Of a stretch of DNA of 64,000 nt, positions 1-9,700 are shown one piece after another. Both the position numbers and the translations under genes were made by a program. Position 1 is the first letter of the stretch. Each line of letters starts with the position of its first letter. This stretch comes from Dactylosporangium aurantiacum (GTDB lineage Bacteria > Actinomycetota > Actinomycetes > Mycobacteriales > Micromonosporaceae): the NCBI RefSeq assembly GCF_000716715.1, contig NZ_JNYJ01000038.1:186001-250000 (forward strand). Reading direction: 5' to 3'. A model generated the notes under the pieces. The model ran no database searches, was not told where the DNA came from, and saw nothing but the letters and a program-made list of their open reading frames with translations.

Positions 1-216
1 ACGGCGCAGCAACGCACGGCGCTCGCGCTCGGTCATGCCGCCCCAGACTCCGAACTCGATCCGGTTGTCGAGGGCGTCCGCCAGGCACTCGTACCGCACA
101 GGGCAGCTCCGGCAGATCCGCTTCGCCACGTTCTGCTCGGCACCCTGGACGAACAATGCGTCCGGGTCGCCATTGCGACACGCGGCGATGCTGGGCCAGT
201 CGACGACCATGCTCAT
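1..216 (-). CDS. wblA: WhiB-family regulator, WblA/WhiB4 type (3' end beyond window)
   Basis: Iron-sulfur transcription factor of the WhiB-like family. The visible N-terminal 72 residues hold the four cysteines that bind the [4Fe-4S] cluster (one after the WPSIAAC segment, then CRSC and a fourth in RYEC) and the GVWGGMTERERRAL turn that precedes the basic DNA-binding tail; the tail lies outside the window. The segment between the last cysteine and the turn (LADALDNRIEF) is typical of the WblA/WhiB4 branch rather than WhiB1, 2, 3 or 7. The first ATG at 216 is preceded by a GAAGAGG ribosome site. It diverges from ponA2, the same arrangement as whiB4 (Rv3681c) and ponA2 (Rv3682) in Mycobacterium tuberculosis, which supports orthology. 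WblA represses antibiotic production and development in streptomycetes; WhiB4 is a redox regulator. The subfamily is inferred from sequence feel and synteny. Confidence 0.9.
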   Translation of the reverse strand, partial: MSMVVDWPSIAACRNGDPDALFVQGAEQNVAKRICRSCPVRYECLADALDNRIEFGVWGGMTERERRALLRR

Positions 217-648
217 ATTTCCTCTTCCCCCCTTGGACTCCCCCCGGGTCCATCCGCCGTGCTTGCCCCAGCGAATAGCACCCAAACCACGTCCCCCCAT
301 GGCTTTTGGATGCAGTTCGCCGGGCTACCCGGCGCGACGGCAGGGTCCCCGGCCACGGGAACCCCGAGAGGAGCTTTCCGGAACATCATGCTCTGTAGTC
401 GTCCAGTTACGCAACGTTGTTGCACCAGGTTAACCGGCCCTTTGCGATCCACCAAAAGGCCGGAGCGTGCTACCGCAGCGTCACGACCGGGTGCGATTTA
501 CCCAAAATGCCCGCACTCCCGTGTTCCGTGCATCAGACTCGGCTACGGGTCAACCTCACGCGCGGTGTCACGCGTCTAGTGCAACGAGGACGCCAGCATC
601 TGGACGCGGCCTCATGACGTCGTCCCGTAGGCTGAGGAAGTGACCTGG
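217..648. other. Divergent intergenic region wblA/ponA2
   Basis: About 430 bases between the two divergent starts. It must carry both promoters and the leader of wblA, which is often long in this family. Short open frames here have no ribosome sites and no recognisable products. No operator, riboswitch or RNA gene is recognisable. Confidence 0.5.
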
Positions 649-3096
649 ATGCGTAAACGCGAACACGGCCTGCTGCCCAATGCAGCATCGCTCCTGCTGT
701 GTGGGCTGCTCGCGGGCTTGGTGGTCGCTGCGGCCGCGTTCCCCGCGGTCGCGATGTCCGGCCTCGCCGCGAAGGCCGGAGCTGACACCTTCGAGAATCT
801 GCCGACGGACATCGACGTGCTTCCGTCGCCGCAGATCAGTTACATCTACGCATCCGACGGCAAGACCCTGCTCGCGATGATGTACGACGAGAACCGGCGC
901 GACGTCCCGCTGACCGATGTCGCCGACGTCATGCGCAAGGCGATCGTGGCCGCGGAGGACAACCGGTTCTACGAGCACCGCGGCGTCGACGTGAAGGGCG
1001 TGGCCCGCGCGTTCGTGGCCAACCAGAACGCCGGCGGCCAGACCGAGCAGGGTGCCTCGACGCTGACGATGCAGTACGTGCGCCAGGCGATCTCCTACTC
1101 GGCGAAGACGCCGCAGGACGTCGTGGACGCCACCGACAAGACCCCGACGCGCAAGCTGCGCGAGATGAAGTATGCGATCGACCTGGAGAAGAAGCTCAAC
1201 AAGGACCAGATCCTCGAGCGGTACCTGAACATCGCCGCCTACGGACACGGCGCCTACGGCATCTTCGCCGCCGCGCACGTCTACTTCGAGAAGGACCCGA
1301 AGGACCTGACGCTGCCGGAGGCCGCGCTCATCGCCGGCCTGGTCAAGGCGCCCGGCACGAGCGACCCGGCAACCACCGACGGTTACCCGCGCGCCATCGA
1401 CCGGCAGAAGTACGTGCTCAACCAGATGGTCGCGATGGGGTACATCAACCAGCAGCAGGCCGACGAGGCCGCCAACACGAAGCTGAACATCGTCGGCAAG
1501 CGCACGCCTGAGGGCTGCGAGTCGGTGCAGCGCCCCGAGGTGCTCGGCGCCGGCTTCTACTGCGACTACCTGCGCCGCTGGTGGATGGACCAGAAGATCT
1601 TCGGCGAGGACCAGTACCAGCGCGCCAACCGGCTGCGCGCCGGCGGCTACACGGTGATCTCCGCGCTCGACGTCAACACCCAGACGGCGGCTCACAAGTA
1701 CGCGCAGGACCAGCCGAACGTCGGCAAGAACGAGAAGATCCGGCTCGGCAACCAGAACGCGATCATGCTGGCCGCGGTCGAGCCGGGCACGGGCCGGGTC
1801 ACGGCGATCGCCACCAACCGCACGTTCAGCAACGACAACAGCAAGAACGGGCCCAACACCAACCCCGACAAGAAGGGGCAGAAGGGCAACTACCCCAACA
1901 CGACGGTGCCGATCATCACCGGTGACAAGGACATCCCCGGCTACCAGGCCGGCTCGACGTTCAAGATGTTCACCGCGGTGGCGGCGCTGGAGGCGGGCCT
2001 GCCCCTGGCCACGACGATCAACACCGAGAAGCAGTTCCAGTCGACGTTCAGGATCAACGCGAGCAGCCCGGCGGCCTGCAACGGCCCCTGGTACTGCCCG
2101 AAGAACGCCGGTGGCCAGTCGGGCCCCTTCAACATGTGGACCGCGTTCGGCAGGTCGATCAACACGTACTTCGTGCCGCTGGAGCAGCAGGTCGGCGCCG
2201 ACAAGGTGGTCGACGTGGCGAAGCGGCTCGGCATCCAGTTCAACGCGAAGGATGATGCCGACTACGCCACCTACCCGGCCTCGAAGCAGTGGGGCGCCTT
2301 CACCCTCGGCGTCAGCGCCACGACGCCGCTGCAGCTGGCCAACGCCTACGGCACGCTCGCCGCGGACGGCCTGTACTGCGAGCCGACCCCGATCGTCGAG
2401 GTCAAGGACAACAGCGGCAGGAAGGTCGAGGGGCTCGACCCGAAGTGCAAGCAGGTCGTCGACAAGGAGGTCGCGCGCGCGGCCGTCGACATGGCCCGCT
2501 GCCCGGTCGGTGACCAGTCCGCCACCGGCAAGTGCGGCGGCGCGACCGCCGAGTACGCCCGCAGGTACGTGGGCCGCCCGCTGGCGGGCAAGTCCGGCAC
2601 GACCGACTCGGAGAAGAGCGCCACGTTCGTCGCGATGACCAAGCAGCTCGCGGTCAGCGGCTTCCTCACCGACCCGGACTGGCCCGAGACGAACAAGGAC
2701 ATGAAGCACCCGCAGATCAACTACGCCACGCTCGGCACGCTCAAGGACGGCCTGGCCGGCAAGCCGGTGGTCCCGTTCGTCGCGCCGACGAAGGACAAGT
2801 CGATGGGCAAGCTCGTGGAGATCCCGTCGGTCAAGTGCCAGGCCGTCGACCAGGCGCGCAGCCGGATCACCCGGGCCGGGTTCACCGTGACGGTCTCCGG
2901 CACCCAGATCCCCTCGGACTGCCCGGCGGGCACGGTCGCGCGGACCGAGCCGGGCGGCGCCACGGTCAAGGGCGGCCAGGTCTCGCTGGTCATCAGCAAG
3001 GGCCCGGGCAACCAGGCCCCGCCGTACCTGGGCACCGACCCGGGCACCGGCAACGGTGTGCGTGACGACGAGTGCCCGCTGCCCTGGGTCTGCTGA
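649..3096 (+). CDS. ponA2: Bifunctional class A penicillin-binding protein with PASTA domain
   Basis: Peptidoglycan glycosyltransferase/transpeptidase of the inner membrane. In order: a short cytoplasmic head, one membrane helix (about residues 15-38), a GT51 transglycosylase domain with the catalytic motif EDNRFYEHRG (Glu103), a penicillin-binding transpeptidase domain with SxxK (Ser436-Thr-Phe-Lys439), SxN (SIN) and KSG (Lys648-Ser-Gly), and one C-terminal PASTA domain (about 720-787) followed by a Pro/Gly tail. About 815 residues is normal for PonA2. I prefer ATG 649 to the in-frame GTG at 640 because the GAGGAAG ribosome site (633-640) overlaps the GTG but is well spaced from the ATG. The gene diverges from wblA and ends at a perfect hairpin. 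Confidence 0.95.
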   Translation: MRKREHGLLPNAASLLLCGLLAGLVVAAAAFPAVAMSGLAAKAGADTFENLPTDIDVLPSPQISYIYASDGKTLLAMMYDENRRDVPLTDVADVMRKAIVAAEDNRFYEHRGVDVKGVARAFVANQNAGGQTEQGASTLTMQYVRQAISYSAKTPQDVVDATDKTPTRKLREMKYAIDLEKKLNKDQILERYLNIAAYGHGAYGIFAAAHVYFEKDPKDLTLPEAALIAGLVKAPGTSDPATTDGYPRAIDRQKYVLNQMVAMGYINQQQADEAANTKLNIVGKRTPEGCESVQRPEVLGAGFYCDYLRRWWMDQKIFGEDQYQRANRLRAGGYTVISALDVNTQTAAHKYAQDQPNVGKNEKIRLGNQNAIMLAAVEPGTGRVTAIATNRTFSNDNSKNGPNTNPDKKGQKGNYPNTTVPIITGDKDIPGYQAGSTFKMFTAVAALEAGLPLATTINTEKQFQSTFRINASSPAACNGPWYCPKNAGGQSGPFNMWTAFGRSINTYFVPLEQQVGADKVVDVAKRLGIQFNAKDDADYATYPASKQWGAFTLGVSATTPLQLANAYGTLAADGLYCEPTPIVEVKDNSGRKVEGLDPKCKQVVDKEVARAAVDMARCPVGDQSATGKCGGATAEYARRYVGRPLAGKSGTTDSEKSATFVAMTKQLAVSGFLTDPDWPETNKDMKHPQINYATLGTLKDGLAGKPVVPFVAPTKDKSMGKLVEIPSVKCQAVDQARSRITRAGFTVTVSGTQIPSDCPAGTVARTEPGGATVKGGQVSLVISKGPGNQAPPYLGTDPGTGNGVRDDECPLPWVC

Positions 3097-3113
3097 CCCG
3101 ACCCCGCACATGA

Positions 3114-3151
3114 CGAAGCGGCCGCCCCGGATGCCCGGGGCGGCCGCTTCG
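3114..3151. terminator. Bidirectional terminator between ponA2 and yqeY
   Basis: A perfect 17-bp stem (arms CGAAGCGGCCGCCCCGG and its complement) closed by the tetraloop ATGC, between two convergent genes. Strong symmetric hairpins without a long T-run are usual intrinsic terminators in GC-rich actinobacteria. Confidence 0.85.
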
Positions 3152-3168
3152 TCGTCGCGGCGGTCCGC

Positions 3169-3621
3169 TCAGCCCTTGGCGAGCTGGGCGCGGACCTCGG
3201 CGGCGACCCGGCCGCCCTCGGCACGGCCGGCCACGGCCGCCTGCGCGGCCTTCATCGCCTGCCCCATGCTCGCCATCCCGCTGAGCCCTGCGGCGGCGAG
3301 GGCATCGCGGACGATGCCGGCGAGGTCCTCGTCGGAGAGCTGGGCCGGCAGGTACGCGGCGAGCACCTCCTCCTCGGCCCGCTCCTTCGCCGCCTGGGCC
3401 TCCCGCCCGGCACCGGCGAACGCCTCGGCGGCCTCCCGCCGCTTCTTCGCCTCCTTGGTGAGCACCGAGAGGATCTCCTCGTCGGACAGCTCGCGGGCGG
3501 CCTTGCCGGCGACCTCGGCGTTGCGTACCGCGGTGATCGCCATCCGCAGGGTCGAGGTCACCAACTCGTCACGGGCCTTCATGGCCTCGTGCAAGTCGGA
3601 CTCCAGACGCTCCTTCAACAT
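3169..3621 (-). CDS. GatB/YqeY domain protein
   Basis: A 150-residue, almost wholly helical protein of the YqeY family, which is related to the tail domain of the amidotransferase subunit GatB that contacts tRNA. It begins MLKERLESDLHEAMKARDE and carries the family hallmarks SDEEILSVLTKEAKKR and the GMASMGQAMKAA segment near the C-terminus. Length matches the family (about 148-152). Its exact job is unknown; a role in tRNA-dependent amidation has been suggested from the homology only. It converges on ponA2 and diverges from the phosphoesterase gene. Confidence 0.93.
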   Translation of the reverse strand: MLKERLESDLHEAMKARDELVTSTLRMAITAVRNAEVAGKAARELSDEEILSVLTKEAKKRREAAEAFAGAGREAQAAKERAEEEVLAAYLPAQLSDEDLAGIVRDALAAAGLSGMASMGQAMKAAQAAVAGRAEGGRVAAEVRAQLAKG

Positions 3622-3698
3622 GAGCGAAGTCTATCGGCGGCCATCGGGCCATATTGGGTTGTAAAAGCGCACCACCTGCCGGCCGGTACCCTTTGCAC

Positions 3699-4592
3699 AT
3701 GCGCTCGAAGACTGTCCGGCGGCTCGCGGTCGGAACCGCCGCGGCCGGTGCTGCCACGTTCGCCTACGCCTCGCTCGTCGAGCGCAACATGTTCACCCTG
3801 CGCAGGTTCGACGTGCCGGTGCTCGCCCCGGACGCGGAGCCGCTGCGGGTGCTGCACCTCAGTGACTTCCACCTCACCCCGGGCCAGCACCGCAAGCAGC
3901 GCTGGATCGCCGAGCTGGCCGGCACCGACCCGGACCTGGTCGTGGTCACCGGCGACACCATGGCCCACGTCGACGCCGTCCCGGCGGTGGTGCGGGCCCT
4001 CACGCCGCTGCTGGACCGGCCCGGCGCGTTCGTGTTCGGCAGCAACGACTACCGCGGCCCGGTGTTCAAGAACCCGTTCGGGTACTTCAACCGCGACAAG
4101 CCCTACGTGCAGGGCGCCGTGCTGCCCACCGAGGAGCTGCGCGACGTGCTCGCCGGCTCCGGCTGGGCCGACCTGAACAACGCCCGCACCACGATCAAGG
4201 CCGGCGGCCGCACCGTGGAGCTGGTCGGCGTCGACGACCCGCACGTCGGCCGCGACGACTACGACAGCGTCGCCGGCCCGGCCTCCGCCGACGTGGACGT
4301 GCGCATCGGCCTGACCCACTCCCCCGAGCCGGCGCTGCTGGACCGCATGGCCGACGACGGCTTCGACCTGCTGCTGGCCGGCCACACCCACGGCGGTCAG
4401 GTCGCGCTGCCGTTCTTCGGGGCGCTCGTCACCAACTGCGGCCTCGACCGGCGGATGGCCAAGGGCCTGCACCGCTGGCCCTACTCGTCGGCGTTCCTGC
4501 ACGTCTCCGCCGGCCTCGGCACCCACCCGACGGCGCCGGTCCGGTTCGCCTGCCCGCCCGAGGCGTCGATCCTGACCCTCATCCCGCGATGA
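3699..4592 (+). CDS. Metallophosphoesterase, membrane-anchored
   Basis: Calcineurin-like phosphohydrolase of 297 residues, orthologous by position to Rv3683 next to ponA2 in mycobacteria. Metal-binding motifs are visible in order: DFH (in LHLSDFHL), GDT, GSND (the usual GNH/D motif), and GHTHGGQ near the C-terminus. A short hydrophobic N-terminal stretch after MRSKTVRR looks like an uncleaved anchor or signal segment. The ATG at 3699 fits the TTTGCAC-ATG context; the upstream open frame to 3654 has no start support. The related YkuE and YaeI proteins act on membrane-bound lipids or phosphodiesters, but the substrate here is unknown. The stop overlaps the next start by four bases (ATGA), so the two are translationally coupled. 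Confidence 0.9.
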   Translation: MRSKTVRRLAVGTAAAGAATFAYASLVERNMFTLRRFDVPVLAPDAEPLRVLHLSDFHLTPGQHRKQRWIAELAGTDPDLVVVTGDTMAHVDAVPAVVRALTPLLDRPGAFVFGSNDYRGPVFKNPFGYFNRDKPYVQGAVLPTEELRDVLAGSGWADLNNARTTIKAGGRTVELVGVDDPHVGRDDYDSVAGPASADVDVRIGLTHSPEPALLDRMADDGFDLLLAGHTHGGQVALPFFGALVTNCGLDRRMAKGLHRWPYSSAFLHVSAGLGTHPTAPVRFACPPEASILTLIPR

Positions 4593-5758
4593 CCGCCTCG
4601 ACCGCGCCGGCCGCCGCCGTCGGCGCGCCGGCCGTCAGCAAGTGGCCGCGCCGGGCCGCGTACGCGGGGGTGGCGGGCGCCGCCGGGCTCGCCGTGCTGC
4701 TGCCCACGGGCACGGCCGGCGCCGGCTGGTTCCTGGCCGGTCAGGTGCTCAACGTCAACGCCGTGCGGGCGTATCCGGTCCGGGTCCGCGCGTGCGCCGG
4801 CGACCGGGTCACCCTGACCCGCACCCCGGACACGTCCCGCTCGATGCCGCTGGCCTTCGTGTGGCCCGCCGGTCACGCCGTCCTCGGCCCCGTCATCGCC
4901 ACCGACCGCGCCACCGTGACCCGCCAGATCACCAGCGTGACGCGCGGCACACTGACGAGCGGGCTCAAGGGTTACACCACCGGATATGTCTTCGAGGGCG
5001 ACCCGCTGTCCGCGCGCGGCCTGCCCTTCGAGGAGGTGCTCGTCCCCGCCGAGCTCGGCGACTGCCCCGCGTGGCTGGTCGCGCCGACCAGCGGCCCCGC
5101 CGACGACACCTGGATCATCGCGGTGCACGGCCGGGGCGCCCCCCGCGGCGAGGCGCTGCGCATCCTGCCCACGCTCGCCGAGTCCGGGCACAACACCCTC
5201 GTGGTCACCTACCGCAACGACCCCGAGGCGTTCCCCAGCCCAGATGCCCGGTTCCACCTGGGCCACACCGAGTGGCGCGACGTGCTGTCGGCCATCGAGC
5301 ACGCCCGGGCCGCCGGCGCCCGGCAGGTCATCCTCTACGGCTGGTCCATGGGCGGCGCCGCCATCCTCAACCTGCTGCGCAACTGGGAGCACGGCGGCCT
5401 CGTGCGCGGCGTCGTCCTGGACTGCCCCGTCGTCGACTGGACCGCGACGCTGCGGATGAACGCCCGCCAGCTCAACGTGCCGCCCCTGTGGACGTGGACC
5501 GCGCTCAAGCTCATCCAGCACCGCCTCGGCCTGCGCTCCGCCGACCTCGACTACCGTGACGTGCGTCTCGACGTGCCGACCCTGGTCTACGTCGACCACG
5601 ACGACCGCACCGTCGCGCCGCAGCCGACCGTCGAACTGGCCGCGGCCTGCCCGTCCGTCCAGCTCGTCGAGACCCGCGAGGCCGGCCACTGCCGCAGCTG
5701 GAACCTCGACCCGGCCGCGTACGAGGCCACCGTGAGCAGGTTCCTCAAGTCCCTCTGA
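4589..5758 (+). CDS. Alpha/beta hydrolase, membrane-anchored
   Basis: A 389-residue serine hydrolase. An N-terminal membrane helix (about residues 24-48) is followed by a region without clear homology and then a hydrolase fold with the nucleophile elbow GWSMGG (GxSxG), the acid in the VDHDDRTV segment and the histidine in AGHCRSW. The oxyanion region is the HGRG motif. It is fused by an ATGA overlap to the metallophosphoesterase, so both are probably made from one transcript and work on the same envelope compartment. Substrate is unknown; the family includes lipases, esterases and peptidases. Confidence 0.87.
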   Translation: MTASTAPAAAVGAPAVSKWPRRAAYAGVAGAAGLAVLLPTGTAGAGWFLAGQVLNVNAVRAYPVRVRACAGDRVTLTRTPDTSRSMPLAFVWPAGHAVLGPVIATDRATVTRQITSVTRGTLTSGLKGYTTGYVFEGDPLSARGLPFEEVLVPAELGDCPAWLVAPTSGPADDTWIIAVHGRGAPRGEALRILPTLAESGHNTLVVTYRNDPEAFPSPDARFHLGHTEWRDVLSAIEHARAAGARQVILYGWSMGGAAILNLLRNWEHGGLVRGVVLDCPVVDWTATLRMNARQLNVPPLWTWTALKLIQHRLGLRSADLDYRDVRLDVPTLVYVDHDDRTVAPQPTVELAAACPSVQLVETREAGHCRSWNLDPAAYEATVSRFLKSL

Positions 5759-5819
5759 CGCCACAGGGGATACCGAGTTGGAGCCCTGCCGGGCGTGGGC
5801 TACGATTACTCGGCACGCT

Positions 5820-5893
<74 letters not shown>

Positions 5894-5900
5894 CAGCGTC

Positions 5901-5934
5901 CAGGGCCGGTCTTCCACACGGAGGACCGGCCCTG
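5901..5934 (+). terminator. Terminator of tRNA-Pro
   Basis: A 15-bp stem with one G-U wobble (outer arms CAGGGCCGGTC and GACCGGCCCTG) around an ACAC loop, starting seven bases after the tRNA. Confidence 0.8.
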
Positions 5935-5977
5935 AGCCGTTTTCCGGCCCGTCGGGTGCCCGAACGGCGCTCCCGCC

Positions 5978-6650
5978 ATGCCTGTCCTGGTCGAACGCGC
6001 CAACACGGCGCTGTCGTCAACGTCCCTGCGGGCCGTGCTCGGCTCGACGTCCGGGCCGGGCGTCCCGGACGTCGACGTCTCGGCCCTGCTGCTCACCGCC
6101 ACCGGGAAGGTGCGCGGCGACCTGGACTTCGTCTTTACAACCAGCCGGCCCATCCCGGCGGTGCGGCGCGGCGGCGCCCCTGACGGCCGTGCTGCAGACC
6201 GCCCCGATGGCGTCGGCGGGGTTCCCTCCGCCCGTCGGGGCCGACCTGCGCCCCACCGCGCCGGCTACCTGCGCCCCACCGCGGCGGCTACGGCACCCAC
6301 GCCCCGGCGGCCGACGACGATCGGTCCCAGCAAGGGCAGCGGCCCGGCCCTGCTCACCAAAACCCCAGGATCGTCGCCTCGGCGTCGTGGAGTTCGAGGA
6401 CCGTCTACGACCTCTACGCGCTGGTCGTCACCCGCGACGGCAAGGTGCACCACGTGGCGCGGTTCGGCGCCCGGGGAATGCGCGTGACGCCGCAGTTCCG
6501 CGGTGTCCGGCAGGAAGGCGACGCCGGCGCAGGCGAACGGGACCGGATCGTTCCACCAGCACCGGGTCTCGCTCGCCGTCGACAACCGGGGCCGGGGAGT
6601 GCGGCGGCGACCAGCCGTCATGGATCGTCGTGCCCGGGTGACGAAACGGC
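5978..6650 (+). pseudogene. Decayed TerD-family stress protein gene
   Basis: The remains of a TerD/TerA-type (tellurium/stress) protein are scattered over three reading frames. The first frame opens at ATG 5978 with a good TerD N-terminus (LVERANTAL, then GVPDVDVSALLLTATGKVR and DFVF). Near 6134 a single missing base moves the family motif YNQPAHPGG into another frame, which then stops. Further on, VYDLYALVVTRDGKVHHVARFGA reads in one frame (about 6400-6473), ANGTGSFHQHRVSLAVDN in a second (about 6533-6590), and GECGGDQPSWIVVPG in a third (about 6597-6641). Several separate indels and internal loss make a functional product very unlikely. Intact relatives bind calcium through the TerD fold. 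The remnant runs in frame into the next gene's upstream region, which can mislead start prediction. Confidence 0.72.
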
Positions 6651-6769
6651 ACCTTCGGCGGTCATCGGGGCCCGGTGGCCGTCCACCGGTCACCCGACAC
6701 GCGTCCCCCGAAGTGTCAAAACCTGCTGAACACCTCAGCGGCGCCCCGGGTAGGCCGATCAAGTTGACA

Positions 6770-9700
6770 ATGAACGTGCAGGGCGGCCCGGCACCGGTGA
6801 CGATGGATCCAGTCACCGGTGCTCATTCGCGTGCCGCGCTGGACGTCGCCCTGCACGACGTCACCGGGTGCAGCCTGCTGCTGTTCGACGTCGACCACTT
6901 CAAGACGGTCAACGACGCCTTCGGCCATCTGCGCGGTGACCTGCTGCTGCGCCAGCTCGCCGACCGGATCGCCGGGCTCATCCGCGCCGACGACGTGCTG
7001 TTCCGCTACGGCGGCGACGAGTTCGTGCTGCTGCTGCCCAACACCGGGGCCGAGGAGGCGCTGCGCCTCGCGATCCGGCTGACCGACGAGATCCGGGCCA
7101 GGGAGTTCGCCGGGACGCCGCCGCTGCACCTGTCGATCAGCCTCGGCGTGGCGAGCAGCCCCGTGGACGGCACCGACGGCGAGACCCTGATCGAGGTCGC
7201 GGACCGCCGCAACTACCTGGCCAAGCGGCGCGGCCGCGGGCAGGCGGTCGGCGACGACGTCGCGGCGTCCGCCGCCGCCGGCTCGTCCCGGCTGTGGGAG
7301 CGGGACGCGGCGCTGAGCGGCACCCAGGAGTTCATCACCCGGGTCGCCGCCGGCAGCCACTCCGCGCTGCGGATCGTCGGGCCTCCGGGCGCGGGGCACA
7401 CCCGGTTCCTCCGCGAAGTGGCGCAGATCGCCCGTTTGCGCGGTTTTCCGGCGGTACCGGCGGCGGACCGCACCCCGGGCTGCATCCTGCTCGCCGACGT
7501 GGGCGACCCGGTGCCGGAGCTCGGCGACGCGGCGGCCATCGTCTACGCCACCACCAGCCCGCACGACGGTGACCCGCGCCGGACCGGGCTGCCGGAGGCG
7601 GTCGTCGAGCTGACCCCGTGGTCGCCGGCGACGCTGCGCATCTGGCTGCGCATCGCCCTCACCGGCGAGCCCAGCGCCGCCCTGGTCGACCGGCTCGCCG
7701 AGCGCTCCGGCGGGCTGCCCGCCCGGGCCGAGGCGGAGCTGGGGCGGCTGCGCGCGCAGGGCGAGCTGATCGGCTCCCAGGACGGCACGTGGACCGTCAA
7801 GCCGCCGAAGGTGAAGCGGCGGCGTGGCCGGCTGCCCGTACCGATGACCAGGCTCGTCGGCCGGGACCGGGAGACCGCCAAGGTCGCCGCGCTGGTCCGG
7901 GACGGGCGCCTGGTCACCCTGGTCGGGCCGGGCGGCATCGGCAAGACCCGGCTGTCGCTGGCGGCCGCGACGGTGCTCGCGGACGACTTCGCCGACGGCG
8001 TCGTGTTCGTGCCCCTGGCCGACAGCACCGACGCGGAGCTGATGACGGCCGCCCTGGCCCGGGCGCTGCACGTCAGTGAGCTGCCCGACCAGCACCTGTT
8101 CGACACCCTGCTGGACCAGCTCGAGGAGTCCGAGCTGCTGCTCGTGCTGGACAACTTCGAGCAGGTCGTCGACGACGGCGCGGCCCTGGTCAGCGACCTG
8201 CTGGCGGCGGCGCCGGGAGTCCGGGCGCTGGTCACCAGCCGGGAGCGGCTCTCGCTGTACGGCGAGCAGGTGTACCAGGTGCCGACGCTCGCCGACTCGC
8301 CCGCGGTGACGCTGTTCGAGCAGCGGGCCCGTGCCGTGGACGCCGACTTCGAGATCACCGTCGACACCGCGCTGCCGGTCGCGGCGCTGTGCCGCCGCCT
8401 CGACGGCCTGCCCCTGGCGATCGAGCTGGCCGCCGCCCGCATCGACCGCTGGACCCCGGACGAGCTGCTCAACCACCTCACGGAGCACCTCGACCGGGAT
8501 CTCGACTCGCTCGGCGGTGCCGGCCCGCGGGACCTGCCGGCGCGCCAGCAGACGCTGCGCGGGGCGATCGACTGGAGCTTCGTGCTGCTCGACTCCGAGG
8601 AGCAGCGGCTGCTCACGGAGCTGTCGGTGTTCGCCGGCGGCTGGACCGCCGCGGCGGCGCTCGCGGTGACCCTGCCGGGCGGTGACCTGCACCTGCTGGA
8701 GAAGCGGCTGTCGGCGCTGGTCGACAAGCACCTGGTGGTCCGCGACGAGGACGACGACGGCCGGTACCGGCTGCTGTCGACGATCCGCGCCTACGCCCGG
8801 CACCGGCTCGGCGACGCGGTCGAGCCGCTCGACCGGCACGCGGAGTTCTACGCCGCGTTCGCCGAGGCGTCGGCGGCCGGGCTGTCCGGACCCGAGCAGG
8901 TCGAGTGGACGGGCCGGGTGGAGGCCGACTACCAGAACGTGCGGGCCGCCTTCGCGCACGCCGGCGTCGCCACGAAGACCCGGATCTGCCTGGGGCTGTG
9001 GCGGTACTGGCGCAACGGCGCCCACATCAACGAGGGCCGGGAGTGGCTGTCGGCGCTGCTGGCGGCGCCGGGCCTGGAGGACGGCGCCCTGGCGCGGCTG
9101 CTGCACGCCGCCGCGATCCTGGCCGCGACCCAGGACGAGCACGAGGAGGCGCTGCGCCTGGCCGCGTCGGCGCTGCGGAAGGCGACGGCGGCCGGCGACC
9201 GCGCGACGGTCGGGCACGCGTACAACGCGATGGGGATCGCGGCGATCGGCGGCGGCGACCACGCGGCCGCGACCGAGCACTTCGGGCACAGCCTGGCGAT
9301 CTGGCGGGAGCTGGACGTGCCGCAGGGGGTGGCCGCGTCGCTGGGCAACCTCAGCAAGGTCGCCCTGTCGCGGGGCGAGATCGCGGAGGCCGAGCGCTAC
9401 GCTACCGAGTGCCTGGCGCTGGAGCGCGCCGCCGGCAACACGCGGGGCATCCAGCTCGCCCTGGAGTGCCTCGGCCAGATCATGCTGGCCCGCGGCGACG
9501 TGGCCGCCGCACGCGAGGCGCTCGACGAGAGCCTCGCGCTGAGCCGGCAGATCGGCGACGCGTTCGGCGCCGCGATGGCCCAGCACCAGCTGGGGCTGGC
9601 CGCGCGCCTGGAGGGCGACCGGGTGGAGGCGCTGCGACTGCTGGTGACCGCGCTGGTCACCCGGCACGAGGTCGGCGACCGGCTGGACCTGGCGATCTCC

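Noticed and set aside
568..3111. Very long antisense open frame (about 847 codons) opposite ponA2
   Set aside because: It is the mirror of a GC-rich gene with third-position bias; its product is Arg/Val/Leu-rich without domains, while the plus strand encodes a complete PBP. The same applies to the antisense frames opposite the GGDEF-STAND gene and the giant secreted gene.
6503..6769. N-terminal extension of the GGDEF-STAND protein
   Set aside because: These 89 codons are debris of the TerD-family gene read through in frame; the GGDEF domain begins only near 6800.
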